Part shown: positions 1 to 5,116 of the stretch, piece after piece
How the letters are laid out: each line of letters opens with the position of its first letter
Numbering within the stretch: position 1 is the stretch's first letter
Source of the DNA: Planctomycetota bacterium
GTDB taxonomy: Bacteria; Planctomycetota; UBA1135; GCA-002686595
NCBI GenBank assembly: GCA_028823185.1
Contig: JAPKBY010000151.1
Span: 1-5,116 of the forward strand
Direction of reading: 5' to 3'
DNA: 5,116 nucleotides
The notes under the pieces: generated by a model
Told to the model about the DNA's origin: nothing
The model's input: the letters and a program-made list of their open reading frames with translations, nothing else
The model's database searches: none
Position numbers and translations under genes: made by a program

Positions 1-203
1 TCCGAGGGATCGTCACCTCACTCGAGGTCACCTATCACAAGAAAGGTCGCGGGACCTTGGACGTGCGAAGCCAGTGCGCACCGCCGAGCACGGTCACTGA
101 ACGAACAACATTCCTCGCACATGCAGAGGCTCACGACTCTTCAGGAGAGCTTGTCTCCTCCATCGCGGTCACCTGGCTCCTCGGACCTACAAAGAAATCA
201 TGA
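1..203 (+). CDS. DUF4442 / PaaI-like hotdog thioesterase family protein, C-terminal part (5' end outside window)
   Basis: Reading from base 3, an open frame of 66 codons ends at the TGA at 201-203. The peptide starts RGIVTSLEVTYHKKGRGTLD and ends SSIAVTWLLGPTKKS. A strand ending in a 'V-x-Y-x-K-K-x-x-G' segment, then a polar strand (residues about 21-30), an acidic A-x-A-x-D turn (about 41-46) and a final hydrophobic strand (about 51-59) is the layout of the last three strands of hotdog-fold thioesterases of the DUF4442/PaaI group. Members are usually about 140-160 residues, so roughly 80-90 residues lie upstream of the window. The fold normally acts on acyl-CoA or acyl-ACP thioesters in the cytosol, but the part usually carrying the catalytic acid is missing, so activity and substrate cannot be judged. 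The stop overlaps the start of the next gene (ATGA), pointing to one operon. The overlapping frame-1 open stretch is a shadow. Family call is from pattern memory. Confidence 0.72.
   Translation, partial: RGIVTSLEVTYHKKGRGTLDVRSQCAPPSTVTERTTFLAHAEAHDSSGELVSSIAVTWLLGPTKKS
200..203 (+). promoter_or_regulatory. ATGA stop/start overlap (translational coupling site)
   Basis: The bases ATGA hold the ATG start of the nitronate monooxygenase-like gene (200-202) and the TGA stop of the hotdog gene (201-203). No good Shine-Dalgarno sequence precedes this ATG, so termination-reinitiation by ribosomes finishing the upstream gene is the likely way it is translated. The overlap is seen directly; coupling is inferred. 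Confidence 0.7.
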
Positions 204-1189
204 GCGCCCTAGAGACAGACTTCACCAGAGACGCAGGCGTAGAGGTCCCCCTCATCTGTGGCGCCATGTACCCCTGCAGCAATCCGGAGCTCGTCGCGGC
301 AGTGAGCGAGGCCGGCGCGCTCGGCGTCATCCAGCCGCTCTCCTTCGCCTATGTGCATGGCAAGAGCTTCGCCGAAGGACTCAAGCGCGTCAGAGATCTC
401 ACCTCAAAGCCCGTCGGCTTCAACGCGATCGTCGAGAAGAGCGTCAAGGCTTACGAAGATCGCATGCGACGCTGGATCGACGAAGCGCTAGAGGCAGACG
501 TGCGCTTCTTCGTTACAGCGCTCGGCAATCCTCGCTGGGTCTGTGAGGCGGTCCACTCCGCAGGCGGCGTCGTCTACCACGACGTCACCGAGAAGAAGTG
601 GGCAGAGAAGGCCCTCGCAGAAGGCGTGGATGGACTGATCTGTGTGAACCGACGCGCAGGCGGTCACGCAGGAGCACTGCAGCCCAAAGAGCTCTTCGAA
701 GACATGAGCGGACTCGGAGTGCCCCTCGTCTGCGCTGGCGGCATCGGCTCTGAAGAGGAATATGTCGAAGCGCTCAAGATGGGCTACTCAGCCTGCCAGC
801 TGGGGACGCGCTTCATCGCCACGGATGAGTGCGCTGTGCACGAGACCTATCGAAGCGCGATCGTCGACGCAGAGGAGGAGGACATCGTCCTCACCCACAG
901 GCTCTCTGGTGTCCCCTGCTCTGTGATCAGGACGCCGATGATTGACCGCCTCGGAACAGAGGCTGGCCCGGTCGCGCGCTGGCTCCTCAAGAACCGCAAG
1001 ACTCGCCACTGGATGCGCACCCTCTACACCCTGAAGTCCATCCGTGGGCTAAAGCGGTCAAGCCGCGAAGGCCTCGGCAACAAGGACGTCTATCAAGCTG
1101 GGAAGTCCGTCGCTGGGATCCACGAAGTCCTCCCCGCTGCGCAGATAGTACGCAGCTTCAGAGACGCTCTAACCGCGAAAGAGTCCTAG
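200..1189 (+). CDS. Nitronate monooxygenase-like FMN-dependent TIM-barrel oxidoreductase (COG2070)
   Basis: The complete 329-residue protein matches the 2-nitropropane dioxygenase/nitronate monooxygenase family, FMN-containing TIM barrels that oxidise alkyl nitronates; FabK-type enoyl-ACP reductases share the fold. Visible landmarks: the N-terminal strand and turn VPLICGAMYP (residues 16-25) followed by NPELVAAVSEAGALGVI (28-44); PVGFNAIV (71-78); AGGHAG (153-158), whose His156 matches the family's catalytic histidine; the FMN phosphate loop AGGIGS (179-184); and QLGTRF (200-205). The C-terminal YQAGKSVAGI (298-307) is also family-like. Length is close to the family norm. The segment before His156 reads VNRRAGGH rather than the Q-G-x-E-A-G-G-H commonly seen, which suggests a distinct subgroup, so 2-nitropropane activity should not be assumed. 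ATG at 200 is preceded by a purine-rich run (AAAGAAA) but no clear Shine-Dalgarno; coupling through the ATGA overlap with the upstream hotdog gene is likely. A cytosolic, lipid-related oxidoreductase is an alternative role. Confidence 0.88.
   Translation: MSALETDFTRDAGVEVPLICGAMYPCSNPELVAAVSEAGALGVIQPLSFAYVHGKSFAEGLKRVRDLTSKPVGFNAIVEKSVKAYEDRMRRWIDEALEADVRFFVTALGNPRWVCEAVHSAGGVVYHDVTEKKWAEKALAEGVDGLICVNRRAGGHAGALQPKELFEDMSGLGVPLVCAGGIGSEEEYVEALKMGYSACQLGTRFIATDECAVHETYRSAIVDAEEEDIVLTHRLSGVPCSVIRTPMIDRLGTEAGPVARWLLKNRKTRHWMRTLYTLKSIRGLKRSSREGLGNKDVYQAGKSVAGIHEVLPAAQIVRSFRDALTAKES
1186..1189. other. Interlocked convergent stop codons (CTAG)
   Basis: The palindrome CTAG carries both stops: TAG at 1187-1189 on the plus strand for the monooxygenase-like gene and TAG read from 1188 to 1186 on the minus strand for the propeller gene. 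There is no intergenic space, and I see no hairpin plus T tract within about 50 bases on either side, so any terminator would lie inside the opposing coding region. Confidence 0.85.
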
Positions 1190-2940
1190 AGGCCCCAAGC
1201 GATCTCCAGCCCATTGCTGAGGTTGAAGAGCGCGCCACAGGGAGAGCTCGCAGGGTCTCTGTACCAGATCTGATAGCGCCTGATGTCACCCGCTGAGACT
1301 CCACCGGCAGAGCCCAAATCGATGCTCGTCTCTGATTGCCCAGCGGCGCTCGAGAAGCGCACCTGCAGGCGGATCACGCCGCCTCCTGCGCAACGCAGGC
1401 CGTCACCGAAGTGAATCCCTTGGCCCCCAGCCACAGCATTGTTCCCTTGGAAATAAAGACCCGGCTGGCTCGGGATCAACTGATCGCCCGACAGGACCAG
1501 AGTAGAAGCGCCGGCGCTCGCGATGCCTGCCCCTGTGAGCAGCGCGCCTGCCCCCGTCCCATTTGCGCAGCCTTCATCAGCGCTGCCCGGGTTACCACAT
1601 GGACAACCTATCGAATCTCCTGTTGCACAAAAGCTGACTCCGACGCTGCCTCCTCCCAAGGGAGACACAAGGTAAACATCAAGTCCAGAGCCGAGATCCG
1701 CGATGTCAAAGTTTGACGACGCCGTCACCATGACGGAGAGCGCCCCGTCATGAGTGGGACGCGCCCAGAAGCTTGAACCATCCCCTTGGCCGGTTGAGCC
1801 GACCGAGAGACGCACCAACTCCCCAGAGGGAATGTGGTAGCGAAAAGCGTCGAGGACCCCGTTCGTGTCATCTGGAACCAGCTCGCTGGCGAAGCTCTCG
1901 AAACAGACCACCTTGCCATCGCCGCTCACCATGGGTCCTCGGCTGTAGGAGGAGCCCTGCGTGTCATCCTCTGCGATGCTGACCATCGTGGTCGTTCCGG
2001 CCGCTCGGTCACGGACGAAGCAGTCAGGGGAGCCGTTCAGATCACTTAGCACCAAATTGGTCGCGGCGCTGTCGAAGGCGACGACGTTGCCATCGTCCGA
2101 GATCGTGGCTGATCGAGAGGTCCAGTCAGCCTCAGCGCCCGCATTGGTCAGGCTCACGCGCTCTGTTGTCGAGTTCAGTCTGTCTCGCACGAAGATATCC
2201 GACGAGGCGTTCAGATCTCCGAGCACAAGATTCGTCGCGAAGCTCGCAAAGGCGATAAAGCGCCCGTCTCCGCTCACATCGACCCCAAGGAGTTGCCCGG
2301 AGAAGGCGTCACCTTCGGCACCCGCGCTCGACACGCTGACGCGCACGAGCGCGGTCAGAGCAGAGTCATCAACAAAGACATCAGCGACACCGTTCAGATC
2401 ACCAGCGATAAGGTTCGTCGCTTCACTTCTGAAGGCGATGACCGCTCCATCTGCAGAGATAGCGACGTCGCTGCTCGCGCCGTCCGTATCGATCGCGGCG
2501 ATGGTCGTGGAGACTCTTCGCGTCTGCCCCGTCTGCCTGTCATGAACGTAGATGTCTTTGAACCCGTTCAGATCTGGTGTCGACACCAGATTGCTCGCCA
2601 TGGACTCGAAGACCACATAGCGGCCATCGGCAGAGATATCAGGTCGTTCGCTCGCGCCATCAGACTCCACCCCGAGGCTGGAGACTGAGACCCGCTCCGT
2701 CACACCGAGCTCCATGTCCCTTACGAAGACATCGAAGTGGCTGTTCGTGTCTCCCAGAACCAGATCGTCAGCCTCTGAAGCGAAGGCGACGAAGCGACCG
2801 TCAGCGCTGATGGTCGACTCGTGCGAGTCACCGTGTCCGCTGGTCCCGCCCACGGCGGAGCTGACGAGCTCCATGTTCCCGTCTGCGAAGGCAGCGAGCG
2901 TGAAGAAGAGGGATGCAGTCGTGATCGAGAGAGTGCGCAT
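1186..2940 (-). CDS. Secreted seven-repeat TolB/PD40-type beta-propeller with lineage-specific Cys-rich C-terminal domain
   Basis: A 584-residue exported protein of unknown function. Residues 1-19 form a signal peptide (Arg2, hydrophobic core about 4-18, AFA before Asp20). Residues 44-425 carry seven repeats of 57-61 residues, each built on '(I/V)SxDGxxVAFxSxAxNLVxxDxNxxxDxFVRD', typical of PD40/TolB-like propeller blades; blades begin near 44, 102, 161, 222, 280, 338 and 395, the last degenerate. A glycine-rich linker (429-432) leads to a domain of about 150 residues (436-584) with six cysteines (438, 446, 448, 458, 517, 568) and the motifs GCPCGN, FGDGLRCAGG and YQIWYRDP. The protein probably acts outside the cytoplasm in binding or scaffolding; no catalytic motif is visible. 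The ATG at 2940 has an AGGAG eight bases upstream and directly opens the signal peptide, so this start is secure. It lies 76 bases downstream of the aminopeptidase gene on the same strand and converges on the monooxygenase gene. Confidence 0.86.
   Translation of the reverse strand: MRTLSITTASLFFTLAAFADGNMELVSSAVGGTSGHGDSHESTISADGRFVAFASEADDLVLGDTNSHFDVFVRDMELGVTERVSVSSLGVESDGASERPDISADGRYVVFESMASNLVSTPDLNGFKDIYVHDRQTGQTRRVSTTIAAIDTDGASSDVAISADGAVIAFRSEATNLIAGDLNGVADVFVDDSALTALVRVSVSSAGAEGDAFSGQLLGVDVSGDGRFIAFASFATNLVLGDLNASSDIFVRDRLNSTTERVSLTNAGAEADWTSRSATISDDGNVVAFDSAATNLVLSDLNGSPDCFVRDRAAGTTTMVSIAEDDTQGSSYSRGPMVSGDGKVVCFESFASELVPDDTNGVLDAFRYHIPSGELVRLSVGSTGQGDGSSFWARPTHDGALSVMVTASSNFDIADLGSGLDVYLVSPLGGGSVGVSFCATGDSIGCPCGNPGSADEGCANGTGAGALLTGAGIASAGASTLVLSGDQLIPSQPGLYFQGNNAVAGGQGIHFGDGLRCAGGGVIRLQVRFSSAAGQSETSIDLGSAGGVSAGDIRRYQIWYRDPASSPCGALFNLSNGLEIAWGL
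1189..1635 (-). other. Cys-rich C-terminal domain of the propeller protein (planctomycete-type)
   Basis: Residues 436-584 form a unit separate from the propeller. It opens with FCATGDSIGCPCGNPGSADE, then a Gly/Ala/Ser-rich segment, QPGLYFQGNN (492-501), FGDGLRCAGGGVIRLQ (511-526), AGDIRRYQIWYRDP (550-563) and SPCGALFNLSNGLEIAW (566-582), stopping two residues later. Six cysteines could pair as three disulfides, fitting an exported protein. From memory, near-identical motifs occur at the C-terminus of many unrelated secreted proteins in some Planctomycetota, so this may be a shared surface-targeting or assembly module. That role is inferred. Confidence 0.7.
1666..2811 (-). repeat. Seven tandem propeller-blade repeats within the secreted protein
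   Basis: Seven protein repeats start at residues 44, 102, 161, 222, 280, 338 and 395, giving periods of 58, 59, 61, 58, 58 and 57 residues. Each has an 'SxDG' turn and, about 20-24 residues on, a DxNxxxD loop: DTNSHFD, DLNGFKD, DLNGVAD, DLNASSD, DLNGSPD, DTNGVLD, with DLGSGLD in the weak seventh copy. At DNA level the 9-mer GATCTGAAC (Asp-Leu-Asn) is identical in blades 2 to 5 (plus-strand GTTCAGATC at 2566, 2392, 2209 and 2035), but the rest has diverged, so these are old duplications rather than recent tandem copies. Confidence 0.88.
2884..2940 (-). other. Signal peptide of the propeller protein
   Basis: The first 19 residues have a short basic start (Arg2), a hydrophobic stretch (SITTASLFFTLAAF) and small residues at -3 and -1 (Ala17, Ala19) before Asp20-Gly21. 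This fits Sec export and signal peptidase I cleavage. There is no lipobox cysteine, so it is not a lipoprotein. Confidence 0.8.
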
Positions 2941-3016
2941 GATCTAGGCTCCTATGTTTGACCTCAGGCTTGAACCTGAAGGCTACCACGCCTGCGCTTT
3001 CTCGCCTCAAAGCCCC
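2941..3016. other. Intergenic gap between aminopeptidase and propeller genes (76 bases)
   Basis: This gap separates the aminopeptidase stop (3017-3019) from the propeller start on the minus strand. Apart from the AGGAG site it holds one weak inverted repeat (TCAGG at 2964-2968, CCTGA at 2975-2979, six-base loop) without a T tract. I see no convincing promoter or intrinsic terminator, so co-transcription of the two genes is possible but not shown. Confidence 0.5.
2949..2953 (-). promoter_or_regulatory. Shine-Dalgarno site of the propeller gene
   Basis: On the minus strand the sequence before the start reads AGGAG, then eight bases (CCTAGATC), then ATG. This is the only textbook ribosome binding site in the window and it fixes the start at 2940. 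Confidence 0.75.
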
Positions 3017-4396
3017 TCAAAGACCTCCGTGAAAGACCTCTAGAGCGCTGATGAGGAACGCTGAATCTTCAGAACCACAGGTCTCACGCGCAGAGTGCAT
3101 CCCGAGCTGCGGGTTGCCCACATCCACCGTCCGGATCCCTAGGCGACCCGCCGTGATTGGACCGATCGTAGATCCACAAGCGAGATCCGCACGGCTCGCC
3201 CACTTCTGGAAGGGCACGCCAGCCGCACGGCAGCAGAGCTCAAAGTGAGCCTCTGTCTCCGCCTCGGTCGCATAGCGTTGGTTCGCGTTGATCTTGATCA
3301 CCGGCCCGGCGTTCATCGCCAAGTGATGACCAGCGTCGTGACGGTCTACATAGTTGGGGTGAGTCGCGTGCGCCATATCTGCAGACACGCATGTCGAGGC
3401 TGCCATCGCGCGGTGCAAGACCTCGCGATCACCACCGCGAGCCAAGACGCTCCGCTCTAAGACATCGGAGAGTAAGGTCGACTCAGCACCTGCCCTTGAG
3501 CCTGAACCGACCTCTTCATGATCAAAGAGGCAGACGACAGGGACGACCGACGCCGGAGCGCCTGTCGCGACAAGCGAGGAGATCGCCGCGTGGCAAGAGC
3601 AGAGATTGTCCAGCCGCGGCGCGCTGACAAACTCTTCACTCCAGCCTGAGAGGCAAGAGCTGTTCGTGTCATGAGTCATCGCGTCCCAGCCCATCACATC
3701 GTCAGGACTGACCCCGAGCTCTGAGGAGAGCCGCTGAACGAAGCCGTCCTCTGTCTCTCCCTCTAAGCCCCAGACCGGCTGCATATGCCGCTGCTTATTG
3801 AGGAGCAAGCCCTTGGTGTTGATCTCGCGGTCAAGGTGAATCGCGAGCTGCGGCACTCGCAGGATCGGACGATCGATCCGAAAGAGCACCTCGACGGATC
3901 CCGCGGCAGCCTCTCTCACTTGAGAGACCGCGTCGCCACTCGGGGCTGAACCGGGAGTCAACATGACCCTGCCCGAGAGACCAAGATCTCTATCGAGCCA
4001 AGAGTTGAGAAGCACGCCGCCGTAGACCTCTACGGAGAGCTGGCGATAACCGGCACGCCCTGTGTCGGGGCGAGGCTTGACGCGTAAATTAGGGCTGTCC
4101 GTGTGCGCCGCGACGATGCGAAAGCCTGCCTCAGGCGCGACCCCGCCTCCGTGAGTCCACGCCACGAGCGCGCCTCCGCGACGAACGAACCAAGACCCAT
4201 CCGCTGAGTCCCAGGGGTCGGTCTCAGAGAGCTCTGCATAACCAGCCGCTACGAGGCGACGCGCGGCCTCCTCGCAGGCGTGGTAGGGACTGGGAGCTGC
4301 ATCGATGAACGAGCACAGATCCTTGGCGACTTCGCGACGTTTGCTGGCATCAGTAGGACTCATACCCTGAGAGTAGACGCTAGAGACCGGATTCAC
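3017..4396 (-). CDS. apeB: M18-family metalloaminopeptidase (aspartyl/broad-specificity type)
   Basis: A complete M18 aminopeptidase of 459 residues from the GTG at 4396, or 448 from the in-frame ATG at 4361-4363. These cytosolic, multimeric enzymes use two metal ions (normally zinc) to remove N-terminal residues, often acidic ones, in peptide turnover. Family landmarks in order: FIDAAPSPYHA (30-40); AAHTDSPNLRVKP (96-108) with metal ligand His98; VEVYGG (122-127); DRDLGLSGRV (135-144); APRLDN (259-264) with Asp263; FDHEEVGS (291-298) with catalytic/ligand Glu294-Glu295; SADMAHATHPNY (338-349) with Asp340; CGSTIGP (407-413); and GMHSARE (432-438) with His434. All expected ligands are present, so the enzyme is predicted active. 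Length suits the family (about 430-460). Start choice is open: AAGGGGG lies just before the GTG, while the ATG at 4363 gives an N-terminus closer to typical members and a longer divergent promoter gap. The gene is divergent from hemH and upstream of the propeller gene. Confidence 0.93.
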   Translation of the reverse strand: MNPVSSVYSQGMSPTDASKRREVAKDLCSFIDAAPSPYHACEEAARRLVAAGYAELSETDPWDSADGSWFVRRGGALVAWTHGGGVAPEAGFRIVAAHTDSPNLRVKPRPDTGRAGYRQLSVEVYGGVLLNSWLDRDLGLSGRVMLTPGSAPSGDAVSQVREAAAGSVEVLFRIDRPILRVPQLAIHLDREINTKGLLLNKQRHMQPVWGLEGETEDGFVQRLSSELGVSPDDVMGWDAMTHDTNSSCLSGWSEEFVSAPRLDNLCSCHAAISSLVATGAPASVVPVVCLFDHEEVGSGSRAGAESTLLSDVLERSVLARGGDREVLHRAMAASTCVSADMAHATHPNYVDRHDAGHHLAMNAGPVIKINANQRYATEAETEAHFELCCRAAGVPFQKWASRADLACGSTIGPITAGRLGIRTVDVGNPQLGMHSARETCGSEDSAFLISALEVFHGGL

Positions 4397-4445
4397 ACCC
4401 CCTTGGTGATGTCATCCGAGACAAGACACCCTACTCTGCCCCTTC
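4397..4445. promoter_or_regulatory. Divergent intergenic region between aminopeptidase and hemH
   Basis: Only 49 bases separate the GTG start of the aminopeptidase from the ATG of hemH (82 if the aminopeptidase starts at ATG 4363). Promoters for both genes must lie here or reach into the coding ends. I could not find a well-spaced -35/-10 pair on either strand; TTGGTG (4403-4408) and TACTCT (4432-4437) are 23 bases apart, which is too far. No Shine-Dalgarno precedes hemH; its leader is pyrimidine-rich. Confidence 0.5.
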
Positions 4446-5116
4446 ATGTCTTCCTCTCCCACCGATCAGACCGGGATTCTCCTCGTCAACCTAGGCTCCC
4501 CTGCGAGCCCCGACACTCGCTCCGTAGCTAGATATCTGCGCGAGTTCTTGAGCGACCCCAGCGTCATAGACATCCCAGCTCTCCTGCGTTGGGTGCTCGT
4601 CAACCTCATCATCGCGCCCACCCGCTCCCCTAAGTCCGCCGCGGCCTACCAAAAGGTCTGGACCGCGAAAGGGAGCCCCCTGATCGTCAACTCCTTCGAG
4701 ACACGCGACGCGCTCGCCAAGCGATTGAGCCGACACCCTTTAGACATTGGCATGCGCTACGGGAAGCCCAGCATCGCAGCTGCCCTAGAGCGCTTAGCTG
4801 CTCGCGGCTGCACTCGAATCATCTGCCTCCCTCTCTATCCGCACGTCGCCGAGAGCTCCACTGGCACAGCCGCTCGCGCTGTCTACGCAGCCGCGGAGAA
4901 ACTAGGCGGCCTAGAAGTCATCATGCTGCCGGAGTACTTCGACCACCCCGCTTGGATTGAAGCGATGCGCGCGACCTCCGCAGCTCCGCTGGCCGAGCAG
5001 CGATCGGAGCACATCCTCTTCAGCTTCCACGGACTTCCGGAACGACACATAAAGAAAGCGGACGCGCGCGGTGAGTGCTTAATGTCTGCAAACTGCTGCG
5101 ACACTCTCACTGAATC
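4446..5116 (+). CDS. hemH: Ferrochelatase (protoheme ferro-lyase), 3' end outside window
   Basis: The frame is open from the ATG at 4446 to the window edge (223 full codons, no stop), so the gene is cut only by the window. Ferrochelatase inserts Fe2+ into protoporphyrin IX, the last step of protoheme synthesis. Family landmarks: GILLVNLGSP (10-19) right after the start, supporting it; YLREFLSDPSVIDIP (30-44); YQKVWTAKGSPL (68-79); GMRYGKPSI (102-110); ICLPLYPHVAESSTGTA (126-142); and LFSFHGLPERH (191-201), where His195 matches the conserved metal-site histidine. The family is usually 310-370 residues, so about 100-140 are missing, including the second conserved active-site acid. After the His motif, GECLMSANCCDT (209-220) has three cysteines, 211, 217 and 218, a possible part of an internal iron-sulfur cluster. 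No Shine-Dalgarno is visible upstream. The gene is divergent from the aminopeptidase. Confidence 0.95.
   Translation, partial: MSSSPTDQTGILLVNLGSPASPDTRSVARYLREFLSDPSVIDIPALLRWVLVNLIIAPTRSPKSAAAYQKVWTAKGSPLIVNSFETRDALAKRLSRHPLDIGMRYGKPSIAAALERLAARGCTRIICLPLYPHVAESSTGTAARAVYAAAEKLGGLEVIMLPEYFDHPAWIEAMRATSAAPLAEQRSEHILFSFHGLPERHIKKADARGECLMSANCCDTLTE

Noticed and set aside
121..546. 141-codon plus-strand open frame overlapping the hotdog end and the monooxygenase start
   Set aside because: The product is extremely Arg-rich with no domain signature and lies in another frame of two genes with clear family motifs; it is a GC-driven shadow.
1961..2545. 194-codon plus-strand open frame antisense to the propeller gene
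   Set aside because: Its repetitive Ser/Ala/Thr/Lys/Arg product is the antisense reading of the blade repeats, with no signal or motif of its own; the minus-strand protein explains the region fully.
2035..2574. GTTCAGATC repeated at 2035, 2209, 2392 and 2566, considered as a CRISPR-like or binding-site array
   Set aside because: Spacings of 174, 183 and 174 bases are whole codon multiples matching the blade period, and the 9-mer encodes the conserved Asp-Leu-Asn; it is a protein repeat.
2964..2979. TCAGG-CTTGAA-CCTGA inverted repeat as a terminator of the aminopeptidase gene
   Set aside because: The stem is only five base pairs, is not followed by a T tract on the minus strand and could arise by chance; kept only as a note in the intergenic entry.
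4403..4437. TTGGTG and TACTCT as a sigma-70 promoter for hemH
   Set aside because: The 23-base spacing is well outside the usual 16-19 and both boxes are poor matches.
4491..4736. 81-codon minus-strand open frame inside hemH
   Set aside because: It is antisense to the strongly conserved ferrochelatase N-terminal region and has no recognisable features.

Overview
The window is a GC-rich, tightly packed bacterial chromosome segment holding five protein-coding genes; two of them are cut by the window edges. The lineage is best suggested by the secreted protein in the middle. Its Cys-rich C-terminal domain (GCPCGN, YFQGNN, FGDGLRCAGG, YQIWYRDP, FNLSNG) is one I associate from memory with large secreted proteins of marine Planctomycetota of the Saltatorellus/Engelhardtia (UBA1135-like) type. 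Weak or absent Shine-Dalgarno sequences at several starts fit that group. This assignment is an inference, not a database result. No tRNA, rRNA, CRISPR array, insertion sequence or phage gene was seen, and no gene-free stretch exceeds 80 bases or so.

Layout. (1) Bases 1-203, plus strand: the C-terminal end of a hotdog-fold protein of the DUF4442/PaaI-thioesterase type. (2) 200-1189, plus strand: a complete FMN-dependent nitronate monooxygenase-like protein (COG2070), joined to gene 1 by an ATGA stop/start overlap, so the two are probably translationally coupled. (3) 1186-2940, minus strand: a secreted seven-repeat TolB/PD40-type beta-propeller with the C-terminal Cys-rich domain. Its stop codon interlocks with that of gene 2 in the four bases CTAG. 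(4) 3017-4396, minus strand: an M18-family metalloaminopeptidase with all metal-ligand motifs intact; its start is ambiguous between GTG 4396 and ATG 4363. It lies 76 bases upstream of the propeller gene on the same strand. (5) 4446 to the right edge, plus strand: ferrochelatase (hemH), divergent from the aminopeptidase and cut after 223 codons.

How they fit together. Genes 1 and 2 look like a two-gene unit, plausibly in acyl-CoA/lipid or nitro-compound handling, but the substrate cannot be read from sequence. The aminopeptidase (cytosolic peptide turnover), the propeller (exported) and ferrochelatase (last step of protoheme synthesis) have no obvious shared pathway. Most of the window is ordinary housekeeping and lineage-typical content, and I do not see a convincing new multi-gene system. 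The points most worth a second look are a cysteine cluster just after the catalytic His motif of the ferrochelatase (possible internal iron-sulfur cluster), the regular DxNxxxD loop in the propeller blades, the lineage-specific C-terminal domain, and the interlocked convergent stop codons.
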